From contig OZ025784.1 of assembly GCA_964019425.1 (NCBI GenBank), positions 1,054,001 to 1,118,000 on the forward strand: DNA of 64,000 bases. The letters run 5' to 3'. Below the pieces are notes generated by a model. It had not been told where the DNA came from and did no database searches. It saw only the letters and a program-made list of their open reading frames with translations. Of the stretch, positions 39,965-49,642 are shown piece by piece (within the stretch, counting starts at the first letter, position 1; each line of letters opens with the position of its first letter). Source of the stretch: Flectonema sp. DT1601 (Eukaryota; Euglenozoa; Diplonemea; Diplonemida; Diplonemidae). A program made the position numbers and the translations under genes.

Positions 39965-40423
39965 TTATGCCTCATCTGGAGCACCAGTCTTCTGACGCAC
40001 CTGCTCAGCAGCTCCAAGGAACTTAACTCTGATGGCACCGTTTCCGTAACAAATGAGAAGGATCCAGTTGATAACCTGACACATGATGATACCTGCTGCT
40101 GCTGCACGTGCTGAGTCTCTAATCTCAGAATCGATGTTGTCATTGTCAGCTAACTGAAGCCAGAACTCAGTCTGAGTCATCAAGTAAGCTCCAGCCATGG
40201 CACAGAATCCAACAATAACTTGAGACCATTCCTCAGCCTTGTCAGTGAACACTGCTACAATCACGCAGACCAACAAGAAGAATTCAAACCAACATCCCCA
40301 CCACAGAGGTCTCATTGCTTCATTGGACAGGTTTGCCTTGTCATGGTAAGCTGCGGTACCCGCCAACAACAGAAGCCAGGCGATCAAAGTGAGGACTAGA
40401 AGAACGATGGTAACAACACGCAT
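39965..40423 (-). CDS. Small tetraspan membrane protein
   Basis: The 152-residue protein has four hydrophobic helices (about 4-25, 43-62, 69-84 and 106-127), short loops and a hydrophilic C-terminus. The layout resembles MARVEL/Nce102-like membrane organisers, but no signature is decisive. Strong bias to C-ending codons (ATC, GTC, AAC) matches that in the protease and peroxidase genes and suggests an abundant protein. The leader begins after an acceptor-like TTATTTTCCTCAG at 40472 and includes a run of 20 A before the ATG. Confidence 0.8.
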   Translation of the reverse strand: MRVVTIVLLVLTLIAWLLLLAGTAAYHDKANLSNEAMRPLWWGCWFEFFLLVCVIVAVFTDKAEEWSQVIVGFCAMAGAYLMTQTEFWLQLADNDNIDSEIRDSARAAAAGIIMCQVINWILLICYGNGAIRVKFLGAAEQVRQKTGAPDEA

Positions 40424-40495
40424 TTTTGAAAAGTGTTTTTTTTTTTTTTTTTTTTAAAGATAACAAAATAGCTGAGGAAAATAATAAATAAATTT

Positions 40496-40512
40496 TATCC
40501 CTAACCCTAACT
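40496..40512 (-). repeat. Short interstitial telomere-like sequence
   Basis: On the minus strand AGTTAGGGTTAGGG holds just over two TTAGGG units. A second similar stretch lies at 48091-48102 (GGGTTAGGGTTA, plus strand). They may be chance or scars of repair. Confidence 0.4.
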
Positions 40513-40686
40513 AAAACCAAAAACCGACAAAAGTAAATGAGCTCTCTGAGTTTATCGAGCCATGTAAGAACTATAATTAAAATATTACAATCAGATTAGT
40601 TGGGAATATAATTAAAATAAAGACTGCAATCTATAATCTAAACACAGTTAGCTGTGTAAAGTATGAACTCGTTAACCAAATCGAGT

Positions 40687-41637
40687 CTACAGTGGCATTG
40701 GAACTTTACCAATTAAAAGTTCAACACCCATTCTCTGTCGCAGGTATGGAATGTCTTTTTGTGTGAAGGGGAACACCTGTTTACGAGACATCAAACAGTT
40801 ACAATATTGACAAAGAAATACTCCGCAGTCATGACTATTTTCCTGAACAGGGATATTTGATGGAACAATCCGGTCTAAGTGATTAAAACTTTTCGGTTTT
40901 CCTTTCTTTTTCATATATTCAAATGAAAGGAAGTCAATAAGGACGTGAACGACATCACTTCCACTAATCCCAATTGAGTCGAAATAAGCGATCCTCCCAC
41001 CTCTGAAATCAACAACTGCTAGTCCCCAATGGTTTGTTAGATTACAAGGTAACAATAACATGTCATAATTAAATATATCAACTTTTCTTGTCCATCGTTG
41101 GACAGCTGTAAAGTCACAATCGCTGTGGATAAGCTTCATAAAGAAGTGAGTTCCAAAAGCAAATACCGTCGTGGATCCGTACAAGCTATTTATCCTGTGG
41201 ACTACAAGACTTAAATAAGAATTAATGACCTCATCGTTCAACCAATTTGAACCAGACAACGTGGCGTAATCACGTCTTAGCAGTCGTACCGCTGATTGGG
41301 GGGCTGGGGACTCATCTGATTTGGTTGACTCATTATTGTCCATCCCCGCTCTGGTTAGGTTTTGGATGTCACTTTCTGTTATTTTGTATTTATTTTTTCG
41401 ATATTTCCAATCGCGGTTATGATGCTCATCGACACCTATTTTGTAGCTCATTTCTGAAAAGACATCTGCCAACGACTTCGTCCTATCTTCCAATATTTGA
41501 TCCACAGTGAGACTCCATAAATCTGTACTTAGAATTTCAGCTTTTTGACGTTTTATGATTTCTTCTTCAACCAAATCAGACAAAAGAAGCTCCGCAATCC
41601 GTTTTGCTGAAGTATACTTCTCTCTGTCCTCGGACAT
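40687..41637 (-). CDS. Ulp1/SENP-family SUMO (or NEDD8) protease
   Basis: The 316-residue protein has its C48 peptidase domain at about 115-310. The catalytic set is complete: His203 (TNHWGLAVVD), Asp220 (AYFDSIG), Gln265 (PVQENSHDCG) and Cys271 (DCGVFLCQY). The substrate-recognition segment LSGSNWLNDEVINSYLSL precedes them, as in Ulp1. The N-terminal 110 residues are charged and probably regulatory. It should remove or mature SUMO in the nucleus; a NEDD8-specific NEDP1-like role cannot be ruled out. An acceptor-like TTATTCAACAACAG ends at 41693. Confidence 0.94.
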   Translation of the reverse strand: MSEDREKYTSAKRIAELLLSDLVEEEIIKRQKAEILSTDLWSLTVDQILEDRTKSLADVFSEMSYKIGVDEHHNRDWKYRKNKYKITESDIQNLTRAGMDNNESTKSDESPAPQSAVRLLRRDYATLSGSNWLNDEVINSYLSLVVHRINSLYGSTTVFAFGTHFFMKLIHSDCDFTAVQRWTRKVDIFNYDMLLLPCNLTNHWGLAVVDFRGGRIAYFDSIGISGSDVVHVLIDFLSFEYMKKKGKPKSFNHLDRIVPSNIPVQENSHDCGVFLCQYCNCLMSRKQVFPFTQKDIPYLRQRMGVELLIGKVPMPL

Positions 41638-41935
41638 TAATTATGCTGCTCGGTATTGGTCTGCTGGACATGAATTCCTTTTTCTATTCATCCTGTTGTT
41701 GAATAATAAAGATTTATTGTAAAACAAGTACTAAACACGTTCCCCTGCCAATGCAATTCTTTTTTTTTTTTTTCCTCTCTAATATCATGATGAGATTATA
41801 ACAATAAAAAGAAACGGGAAAAAAAAGAGGAAAAAAAAAAAGAAAAAAACATCGTAGTGTTTTTTAATCTTTTTTTTTTCTTCTTATATATTATCAATGA
41901 GTGTGCTACTGCACAGTTATTCATTAAGAGTAATA

Positions 41936-43375
41936 CTATCCTGCAGTGTCTCTATGTCCGTATTTTCCTCTCCATTCGAATTGAAGCTGACCTCTTCCGG
42001 AAACAAAGGGAGTGTTAACTATTTCTGTGTCACTGTAATGACTCGCTCCGACAGCATCATCGTTGACGTTACCACTTCCGCTGATAATTGCATCGCGTTC
42101 TGTCCAGTGGGTGTAATCTAATTCTTCTATTAAGGCTAAGGCTTGAGCAAGGCAATATGATTCTTCTGGAGTTGGAGTGGATTGCATAACAGATACAGCA
42201 TTACGTACCTCTTCTGGTGAGGCAAGTCCAACTAAATTAGTACCGATAGCCTTCTGTTGTAATGCAAAGAACAACGCTACTCTAACTACGTCAACGTTGT
42301 TACTCTCACAAAGTTCGACAATCTCAGCGCAGCATTCTCTTATTTGAGGAGGTGCGCTGTGCCAACGTGGTGGTCCATTCGGAGTGAACAATCCCATGTT
42401 TAGCGGAGCAGCATTTATTATCCCAACGTTATTGTTAATCGTGTGTTCTAAGAATCGAAATGGAATACTTTTCGTACTCGTCAACAGTCTGTCTAATAAG
42501 TTATATCTTCCAACTGTCTGGAATACATGACAATGTCTTGCTTCACCGATACCAGTCGTTTCAAGTTGAGTTTCCTCTTTGAATATCATACTTAAGAGAG
42601 TAAGATCATACCCTGAGAGACCAATATGGTTTATCATTCCTTGTTCTTGGAGGTTAACAAGCGTCAGAAGACAACTGTTTCTTGCTGTCTTATAGCTCTT
42701 GCTATACCCAATGTCATGAATATAAACGATATCTAAATAATCAACGTTTAACAATTCAAGTGAACGCTCTACTGACTTAGCAGTAACATCACTCGAGTAG
42801 TTATTTACTCCAACCCAACGTGTTCCTCCGAGTATCGGGTCTTTTACTTCTTCTAAGTATCGACCTACTTTTGTACTTACATAGTAAGAGTTTCGTGGTT
42901 TTCCTTTTAATGCTTCTCCTAGTAGATATTCTCCAGATCGATTGTAGCCATAGAGGGGTGCGGTATCGAAGTAATTAATACCAGAGCGGTATGCTTCTTG
43001 AACTGTTTGTACTGCTACGTCTTCAGAAACATCGCTGTAGGTACCAGCTGCTGCACTCATTCCCATTGATAATTCCGACGCATCAATGTCTGTTCCTAAT
43101 ATACGTCGATATTGTGTATTCTTAACAAGCTCGAGATCGACTCCGCTATTTTTGTGGTATGTTGATGGAAGACCTTTGTGATCATTCATTTTTCTTCGAT
43201 GCTTTTCTTTTATATACAATGTTGTCACGAGCTTGTCTTCGTCGGTTTGCTTTAAACTCTTTATATAGTCTACGCCTCGTTTCGCTGCGTCTGTCGCTGA
43301 TTCATAGCAGCTTTTTCCTACTGCTGACATAACATCAGATATTTTCGGTAGTCCCACGGGTTTCCGAGGTGGCAT
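41936..43375 (-). CDS. Aldo-keto reductase (L-galactose / D-threo-aldose dehydrogenase-like)
   Basis: The 479-residue protein has an extra ~95-residue basic N-terminus ahead of the TIM-barrel. Catalytic residues are visible: Asp in NYFDTAPLYG with its Tyr, Lys in YYVSTKVGRY, and His in IVYIHDIGYS. SGYDL and the C-terminal GLASPEEVRNAV fit the NAD(P)-binding end. The combination of FDTAPLYGYNRSGEYLLGEAL and GxYLEEV resembles L-galactose dehydrogenase and bacterial D-threo-aldose 1-dehydrogenase. If it is an L-galactose dehydrogenase it would act in ascorbate synthesis, which would fit the class I peroxidase in the window. That link is inference. An acceptor-like TTTCTTTCACAG ends at 43399. Confidence 0.9.
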   Translation of the reverse strand: MPPRKPVGLPKISDVMSAVGKSCYESATDAAKRGVDYIKSLKQTDEDKLVTTLYIKEKHRRKMNDHKGLPSTYHKNSGVDLELVKNTQYRRILGTDIDASELSMGMSAAAGTYSDVSEDVAVQTVQEAYRSGINYFDTAPLYGYNRSGEYLLGEALKGKPRNSYYVSTKVGRYLEEVKDPILGGTRWVGVNNYSSDVTAKSVERSLELLNVDYLDIVYIHDIGYSKSYKTARNSCLLTLVNLQEQGMINHIGLSGYDLTLLSMIFKEETQLETTGIGEARHCHVFQTVGRYNLLDRLLTSTKSIPFRFLEHTINNNVGIINAAPLNMGLFTPNGPPRWHSAPPQIRECCAEIVELCESNNVDVVRVALFFALQQKAIGTNLVGLASPEEVRNAVSVMQSTPTPEESYCLAQALALIEELDYTHWTERDAIISGSGNVNDDAVGASHYSDTEIVNTPFVSGRGQLQFEWRGKYGHRDTAG

Positions 43376-43509
43376 TTTTTATAAAAGAAATAACAGATCT
43401 GTGAAAGAAAATACAGTAAAGCAATCGGCAGAATAAATAATTTTTCCTTGTTTTTTTTTTTTTTTTTTTTAGATTTTTTTCTATTTTCTATTGTGGGGCT
43501 TAAAGAGGG

Positions 43510-44787
43510 TTAGAAATGCCTTTGTGAATTTTTTTTTACTACCCCACGACGTTCAGATTTTCTAGCAATGAATTGCTCATTAGAAACGACAATTTGTTTA
43601 ATGACACTCAGAGCTTTCTTAAAGAAGTCAATGCTGAGACCGAATTTCTGATACCAGTGAATGTATGCTCCAACAAATATTTTAACAGCCGCCTGATTTG
43701 CCATTGGAACTAATATGAGAGATGTTGTCGAAGGAGCAGTTGTGACGACGAGAATTTCTTTAGTACCTGAGCGAGAAGTTGAATTTGGAATGACTGAGGC
43801 GTCAAATGAGAGGGTCGACATTAAAGATTCAATTTCTGATATTTTCGATGAAACAGAAGTGAGTTGATTGTTATCACAACAAACAACAACACTAACACCA
43901 ATGGCTTCTTTAGTAGTTCGATTCTTAACATGAATTCGAAGGACCGAATCCCACGACTGGAAATCATCAACAGTAACATAATGACACGACAACGTCGCTA
44001 TCTTATGATCTTCATGAGGTGCAAGAGACGCTACTAATTTACATCCTATACAAGGAAGACTACCGAACTGCAGCAATAGTCCTACAGAGTCTGCTATAAA
44101 ACTGTTGATGTGCTGAAGTGTTACTCCAGTTGTTTTCTTTTTTCCAGCTGATAAAAAGTCAAATACTTGTTGATTACTAATATAAATAATTAAATTAGAA
44201 TACTGTAGCAATGTACTAAATGTTAATAAAGAATTCAGACTGCTAACTGCGGTGTCGCCGTAATTATGTGGTCCAACAGTAATGTTAATGTGATACATGA
44301 TTGCTTCCGAGAATAATTTTTTACATTCTTCAAGAAGCCGACTACCTAAGCCAGAACCTGTACCTCCCGCTAAGGAGTGTATGAATATTAAACTTTCGAT
44401 AAAACCGTTTGATCGTTTTATTTCTTCTTCGATGGCTTCCAATGCTCGTTCATATATTAGAGTTTTCGTTGGTCTCCATCGAGTGGTGAACGCTGGTCTT
44501 TCATCAACTCCGTTCTGAGGAAGTGATTGAGCACGAGATGGTTTTTTTCCGATATAACCAAAAGCCCAGTTGTTTCCCCTTCCCTCCTCATCCGCTATAA
44601 AATTAGATTTCCTGAAAGTCGTATTTTTCGCTAATACTTTTTCTATTACCTTCGGCTCAGTGTCGACTCCAACACATCTCGCATATCCATCTCTTGTGTG
44701 AGTTCTCTCATTTCGTTGAAGACGTTTCCAAATTTCACTTCCAACTTGAATACCACATTGACCAACCAATACGAATACAACAGACAT
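43510..44787 (-). CDS. TUBD1: Delta-tubulin (divergent)
   Basis: The 425-residue protein is tubulin-like throughout: GQCGIQVG (9-16), the GTP-binding loop GGTGSG (141-146), and the C-terminal AYIHWYQKFG. Delta-type features are VDTEPKVIEKVL (human VDMEPKVINQML), GRGNNWAFGY (GSGNNWAYGY) and the KFGLSIDFF..ALSVIKQIV end. Delta-tubulin is needed for triplet microtubules in centrioles and basal bodies. The N-terminal GQCGxQ and nucleotide loops are intact, so GTP binding is likely kept. The ATG lies immediately after an acceptor-like ACTACTAACAAATAG at 44788, which contains the yeast-type branch sequence TACTAAC. Confidence 0.9.
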   Translation of the reverse strand: MSVVFVLVGQCGIQVGSEIWKRLQRNERTHTRDGYARCVGVDTEPKVIEKVLAKNTTFRKSNFIADEEGRGNNWAFGYIGKKPSRAQSLPQNGVDERPAFTTRWRPTKTLIYERALEAIEEEIKRSNGFIESLIFIHSLAGGTGSGLGSRLLEECKKLFSEAIMYHINITVGPHNYGDTAVSSLNSLLTFSTLLQYSNLIIYISNQQVFDFLSAGKKKTTGVTLQHINSFIADSVGLLLQFGSLPCIGCKLVASLAPHEDHKIATLSCHYVTVDDFQSWDSVLRIHVKNRTTKEAIGVSVVVCCDNNQLTSVSSKISEIESLMSTLSFDASVIPNSTSRSGTKEILVVTTAPSTTSLILVPMANQAAVKIFVGAYIHWYQKFGLSIDFFKKALSVIKQIVVSNEQFIARKSERRGVVKKNSQRHF

Positions 44788-44801
44788 CTATTTGTTAGTA
44801 G

Positions 44802-45077
44802 TTACCAGGAGATGTGTAATAAAATATATTTTTTATGTTCGTAGAGCATGTCTGTAGTCGAATATGTTGTGTCGCCTGTTATGGAATTGAAGTAATCATC
44901 CTTTAGTAACTTTCCTTTGTTCAATATTACTAAGTCGTTGTGTGATAGTATATCGGAGTAGAGTACGAGGGAATAGTCATTCTTATACCACACAGCCGTA
45001 AGACACCCTCCAACAAGTGAATGTTCACGCATTCCCTTGACGGCTTTGAGGCGAGCAATTACGGTTGAACATGTCAC
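44802..45077 (-). CDS. Possible small protein or 3' exon, unknown
   Basis: An open frame of 91 codons lacks the homopolymer bias of the spacer and reads like protein (for example LVGGCLTAVWYKNDYSLVLYS). It opens with GTG; the first ATG is at codon 16. It ends 14 nt before the delta-tubulin ATG. It may be the last exon of a gene whose upstream exon I cannot find, or a small gene. I recognise no family. Confidence 0.35.
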   Translation of the reverse strand: MTCSTVIARLKAVKGMREHSLVGGCLTAVWYKNDYSLVLYSDILSHNDLVILNKGKLLKDDYFNSITGDTTYSTTDMLYEHKKYILLHISW

Positions 45078-45543
45078 AGTAGTTTAAAATAAAATGAAAA
45101 TGCGATGAACTTTATTAGTATACTTGTCCAACCGAGGGGGATGAGATGACGGGGAACTACTTTGAAAGAATAAGAAGAATGAACTTTGATCTCGTTCGAT
45201 AATTCCTGCGAGGGGTGAAGTACAATGGGGGGTAAAGAATCACCTACACAGGACTTGGCGCTGCTATTGTCAGAAATCAGAAAACCCATTACGAACATAA
45301 AAACGATTTTTTGCTTCTTCACAGTCGCTGAGAAGTTGGTTTGATTTGATTTCAGCGACGCAACCAAAAGGAAAAGAGAGAATAACAACATTGAGAATTC
45401 TGCGGATAAAAAGAAATTCTCTCTTATTTTTATTTCACTTTTTTTTTTTTTTTTTTTTTCACAATACCCGTAAGAAGACACAACTTCGTCGGCCTGGAGC
45501 TACCGTGAAGCTCGACTAAAGTCGTACCGAATAACTCAAAACT
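45078..45543. other. Spacer with R2 copy 3
   Basis: Holds the R2 repeat and a T run at 45439-45459. No gene other than the possible 45077 frame. Confidence 0.5.
45186..45334 (-). repeat. R2 leader-associated repeat, copy 3
   Basis: The most complete copy. The minus strand has TTTCTGACAATAGCAGCGCC, AAGTCCTGTGTAGGTGATTC and then TACTTCACCCCTCGCAG followed by GAATTATCGAACGAGATC. It lies about 110 nt upstream of the small frame at 45077 and 400 nt upstream of delta-tubulin. Confidence 0.85.
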
Positions 45544-46599
45544 TTACTCTTGTTTAACAACCCAGTCACATATTCCTCCGGATCTAAGTGGTACAACTAC
45601 CGTTGGGTTTGTTTCTTTAGTTCCAAAAGGGAATGACTCGGCTACCTGGTGGGGCTCTTTAACTAATGTTACTTTCTCACTATTTTGAGGAATGCCATAA
45701 ATATTCGATCCATTAATTGATGTAAACTTCTCGAGGTGCTCTAATGCGCCAGCAGATTCAAACGCCTCCGCGTAGAATGACAACGCTTCATGAGCAGTAA
45801 AGATACCAGCACATCCACAAGCAGATTCCTTATCTCCAATAGCGTGAGGTGCTGAGTCAGTACCAGCGAAAAACTTTGTATTTTCAGGATCAGTTGCCGC
45901 TGCGAGAAGAGCTTTTCTGTCCTCTTCCCTTTTAAGAATTGGAAGGCAGTACATGTGCGGTCTAATCCCACCTTTAAAAATGTCATTTCTGTTGTGGATT
46001 AAGTGATGAGCGGTGATGGTGGCGCCAACGTTTGGTCCCTGTTTTTTTACGAAATCAACGGCAGCGCGGGTGGTGATGTGCTCACAGACAACCTTGAGAT
46101 GTGGTACTTTCTGAATGATTAACTTTCCCATAATCTCATCATAGAATGCCTTCTCACGATCAAAGATGTCTTCACAAGTAGTTGATTCACCGTGTACACA
46201 GAGAACCATACCAAGATCTGCCATCTTTCTTAAAGCAGGAAGACACGATTCATAGTTTGTGATTCCGTTTTCTGAATTAGTTGTTGCTCCAGCAGGGTAC
46301 AGTTTTACTGCCTTAACAAATCCAGTGTTCCACGCTTCTTCAATCTCATCAGGAGTAGTAGTGTCAGTTAGATAAAGAGTCATTATGAAATCAATACGAG
46401 CACCACCAGCGGCTTCAATTAATCGCTGACGGTACTCAGTCGCTTTTGCTGCGTTTGTAACGAAATTGTTCTTCAGATTTGGCATCGCAAGAACTCTTCT
46501 AAACTGCTTTGCTGCGAGTGGAACGGTTGTTTCAAGTACTTCACCGTCTCTGAAGTGATGGTGGAAGTCATCAGCTGCTGTGATTGTTAACGTCGTCAT
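45544..46599 (-). CDS. pyrC: Dihydroorotase, PyrC (E. coli) type
   Basis: The 351-residue monofunctional dihydroorotase makes dihydroorotate from carbamoyl-aspartate in pyrimidine synthesis. Metal ligands are all visible: His13/His15 in DFHHHFRDG, the carbamylated Lys99 (AVKLYPAG), His136 (CVHGE), His174 (CEHITTR) and Asp248 (GTDSAPH). Many eukaryotes with this type have separate pyrimidine enzymes instead of a CAD fusion. The open frame begins at 46698, but the extra 33 residues are hydrophobic spacer translation: an acceptor-like TTTTACATTTTCCAG ends at 46617, 18 nt before ATG 46599. Only 82 nt separate this ATG from the stop of the preceding gene. Confidence 0.95.
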   Translation of the reverse strand: MTTLTITAADDFHHHFRDGEVLETTVPLAAKQFRRVLAMPNLKNNFVTNAAKATEYRQRLIEAAGGARIDFIMTLYLTDTTTPDEIEEAWNTGFVKAVKLYPAGATTNSENGITNYESCLPALRKMADLGMVLCVHGESTTCEDIFDREKAFYDEIMGKLIIQKVPHLKVVCEHITTRAAVDFVKKQGPNVGATITAHHLIHNRNDIFKGGIRPHMYCLPILKREEDRKALLAAATDPENTKFFAGTDSAPHAIGDKESACGCAGIFTAHEALSFYAEAFESAGALEHLEKFTSINGSNIYGIPQNSEKVTLVKEPHQVAESFPFGTKETNPTVVVPLRSGGICDWVVKQE

Positions 46600-46681
46600 G
46601 ATAGTGTTTGTGTTGTCTGGAAAATGTAAAACAAAAATAAAGACAACAATTAAAACATAATTCACCAAATGAAAAACAGCC

Positions 46682-47821
46682 TCAGTTCTCCTCTTCAAAT
46701 ATCGACATCTGCAGATTTTGAACTTCTGAGTTTTTCAACAAGTCTCCCACAACAACTTCCTTTATAGTTTTCAATAACACCTCATCAACTACCTTCATCT
46801 TTGACACAGCTTTTAAGAATAATATCACAACCTCAGTATGGTTGTGTAGTTTATATTTGTCACGATAAAGTTCAAATATAGCGATTGTTGATTTATCAGC
46901 TGCCGGACTATTTATAATATTTAATGAGAGTAAAGCTTTGCTAATCGACTCACCGGATAATAGATTGTGGTGATCAGCTTGTTTTAAGTACATCATTATT
47001 GTAATGTGATTGGTTGTGCAACTTATCCAAATGTCGAAGCAGGAGGGAGGGAATTGAATTCCCATGGATTCTGCGTGAAGTAACCACTGTCTACGATCAG
47101 AACTTTGAGTGATGTGCCATCCAACTATGTAGTAGTACCTCCATCCTAATGATAGTTTCGGATACGTAGATGGTATTGTTTTGTGTTGTAGTTGCAACGC
47201 TTTGAATCCCTTTTCAAATGCGACAACAGAGTGATAAGCCTGCAACACATCAACCGTCACATCAATATCATTAGCATACTTTGATAACAACAATTCAACG
47301 TGGATTAACTTATCTGTCACTGTATGTGTCTTTGCAATGCTAGTAATTGCCTGAGCAAGGACGTAGTCGTCTATTGCGGGTACAGATGAGTCACATTGCA
47401 TTTGATCAAGTATTTCCATTATCCTCACAATAGCTGTCTTCCCTTCAATACTCGACGCTATGCGTAATAACTGTACGTAGCTTCCTTTATCCACGTTGTG
47501 ATAATGAGAAGCGAATTTTATAATTTGTGTGCATTCGTGGTATGCTTTTGGTATTCGTTTTTGAGATAATTTTTTATATCTCTTAACCACTTTTGAAATT
47601 ATCGATATGTATCTTGCTACTTCAGAATTGTTTAGGGTAACACCTTTTCCAACGTCTCCTTCCCATGTAATTTGCTCAAAAACTTTTAATGGCGAGGGTT
47701 CGGTTCCCTCTCGCAGCCACCTTGCTGCTATAAATTCTGTACCTGTACTATGTCTAAAGCTTAAATTAGTAAAAGTACGAATCCAACTGACGTACCCTCG
47801 CACTTCGCTGTACCTGGGCAT
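46682..47821 (-). CDS. Helical-repeat protein, probably mitochondrial
   Basis: The product has 379 residues from ATG 47821, chosen because an acceptor-like TTTTCATTTTTCCAG ends 17 nt upstream; the open frame itself continues to 48019. The first ~30 residues (MPRYSEVRGYVSWIRTFTNLSFRHSTG) are rich in Arg, Ser and aromatics and lack acids after residue 6, like a mitochondrial presequence. The rest is alpha-helical, with paired helices of about 35 residues suggestive of PPR or related solenoids, but no clear PPR consensus. A role in organelle RNA metabolism is only a guess. Confidence 0.72.
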   Translation of the reverse strand: MPRYSEVRGYVSWIRTFTNLSFRHSTGTEFIAARWLREGTEPSPLKVFEQITWEGDVGKGVTLNNSEVARYISIISKVVKRYKKLSQKRIPKAYHECTQIIKFASHYHNVDKGSYVQLLRIASSIEGKTAIVRIMEILDQMQCDSSVPAIDDYVLAQAITSIAKTHTVTDKLIHVELLLSKYANDIDVTVDVLQAYHSVVAFEKGFKALQLQHKTIPSTYPKLSLGWRYYYIVGWHITQSSDRRQWLLHAESMGIQFPPSCFDIWISCTTNHITIMMYLKQADHHNLLSGESISKALLSLNIINSPAADKSTIAIFELYRDKYKLHNHTEVVILFLKAVSKMKVVDEVLLKTIKEVVVGDLLKNSEVQNLQMSIFEEEN

Positions 47822-48742
47822 CAGCAACGAATTTGTACTGGAAAAATGAAAATGAGCAATTAACAAAGTAAATACGGCTGCAATCTCATTGGAAAAGGTC
47901 ACTATTCGCATGGTCCTGCTGAGTGTGTGTTCCTTGAGAGAAGAAGGGGAAAAAGAAAAATACGTCTCTACGAACATCAAAAAAACCAAAATTGAGAGTC
48001 GCACTATAATTTTTTGCATTATTTATAATTTTCTTTTTCCATCATTTTTTTTTTTTTTTTTTTTTTTTTTTTCTTCGTAACGTGCGAGGAGGGTTAGGGT
48101 TAAACCTGAGTATGGGAAGTTAATGTGTGTCCTCTCGCTGTTTCTTTCCCCCTGCTATTGATACATGTCGTGCGTGGCAATGCCAGTCCAATGCACTGTG
48201 GTCGTTTCCGTAAACCGAAGTTAAAAATTAGTGATCCCTCACAACAATCGGGTTAGATTTTGTACGATGCGTACAACGAAAAAAAAAAAAAATGTATCAT
48301 TTTTTTTTTTTTTTTTTTTTTCCCCCTATTTCCCCTCATTCATTTGACACTACCTGCAGCATCTTCGTAATAATACTACGGCACATAGAACGTGTGCTCA
48401 TCCAACGGTATGGTATATAATACAGACGGGCTAAGGGACGGGCTGTGATTACAGATGTGTACGGTAAATCGAAAACAACGTGTAGGGAAAATGGGAAAGG
48501 AGTTTTTTTATTTCGCCTGGGGAAAAAGAAAAAAATCTGACCTTTAAACAGCTGCCTTTCTATTTTCTTACAGCAGGCCAGAATACACCTAGCCTCACTT
48601 TTTTTTGTCGGTGATGACCGAGTTCTGAACCCAGCTTGTGTTGATTTTTAAGCAACAACACAGTTTACAGTAATTACTACCGCGTACAATTTGTAACTAA
48701 CTAAAATAAAACGGGAAACGCATTGAAGAAAAAAAACAGTTT

Positions 48743-48777
<35 letters not shown>

Positions 48778-49024
48778 CCATCCTGTTTTTAGTTCTTCTT
48801 GTGTTAGGTATTTTTTTATTTTTATTCCTATTTTTTTTTGAAATTTTTTTTTGTCTTTTTTTTTTTTTTTTGTCTTTCCGTTTTTTTTTTTTTTTTTTTT
48901 CTTGTTTCTTATAAAAAATTTGCAGTGGGTTTTTTCTTCCTACTCCCATTTTATAAATAATAGAAAACAGGTTAGCTTACCCATAATCTATGAGGAGAAA
49001 AAGAACCACTGATATTAAAGAACT
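47822..49024. other. Spacer with long T runs
   Basis: T runs at 48046-48072, 48299-48320 and 48749-48777, plus the telomere-like GGGTTAGGGTTA at 48091-48102. The frames at 48701-48949 are homopolymer translations. No gene is supported. Confidence 0.5.
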
Positions 49025-49642
49025 CTATGCACTTGGCTGGGTAGGCGTGTCATAATCCCAGAACAGTGGGTGATCACTCTCAAGACCAGGAGCATCCTTA
49101 AGTGCCTCTGGGTTAGGGTTGTTGCTGATGCGTTTTGTAGGCGCCTGCTGAAGATAGTCTTCTGCGGTTTCATTGTATGAGTAGAAGTGAATCTGTTTTG
49201 TTTGTTTATTACAACTCGAGATTACTATTCATTTGTGTTTCTCATACTGAGTGCGTTAAGTTCAACTCCCATCATCTTAGTAGTGAAGAAATGAAAAAAT
49301 CTACACCAGCGCCAAAAGTTCTTGTAGAGAAAAAAAAGCAAGAAAACACATACGGAAGGCTTTGGAATTTTTTCCAACATTGGGGTCATTTCCTCTCTCA
49401 AATGCCACTTAAGATCATCAATAAGTGCGTCTTTTGGTACCAACACGGAGGTAAGATGGGGAGGTAGGTTAGTGGTACCTGTTTGGTTCGGTTTTTTTTT
49501 TTTTTTTTTTTTAAAAACGAGGCTGATTTTTTTGTTTATTTGATATATTAGGAAGTAAAAGCAAACCTCTTGGTTTTACCCAAACTCGAAGACGATCTCC
49601 AACACCGTCGGCTATCGAACGTGGAGGAAGCATAGCGACCAT
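49025..49642 (-). CDS. Small three-exon protein with ubiquitin-like N-terminal features
   Basis: I assembled exons 49642-49567, 49478-49354 and 49192-49025 (76+125+168 = 369 nt, 122 residues). Introns run 49566-49479 (GTTTGC..ACAG, 88 nt) and 49353-49193 (GTATGT..ACAG, 161 nt). The joined frame reads through all three exons and ends TAG. The protein has RLRVWVKPRGTTNLPPHLTS, then VLVPKDALIDDLKWHLREEM, a strand-turn-helix pattern as in ubiquitin-like domains, and a polar C-terminus (LESDHPLFWDYDTPTQPSA). Exon codons are GC-rich and C-ending, unlike the spacer. An acceptor-like TTAATTCAG lies ~34 nt before the ATG. The first intron's GTTTGC donor is the least certain part. No family is recognised. 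Confidence 0.68.

Noticed and set aside
46600-46698. 33-residue N-terminal extension of dihydroorotase
   Set aside because: Hydrophobic spacer translation. An acceptor-like CAG at 46617 lies within it, and the family begins near the second methionine.
47822-48019. 66-residue N-terminal extension of the helical-repeat protein
   Set aside because: An acceptor-like TTTTTCCAG lies just before ATG 47821, and the internal start gives a plausible targeting sequence.
48701-48949. Poly-Lys minus frame and poly-Phe plus frame
   Set aside because: Direct translations of long T runs.
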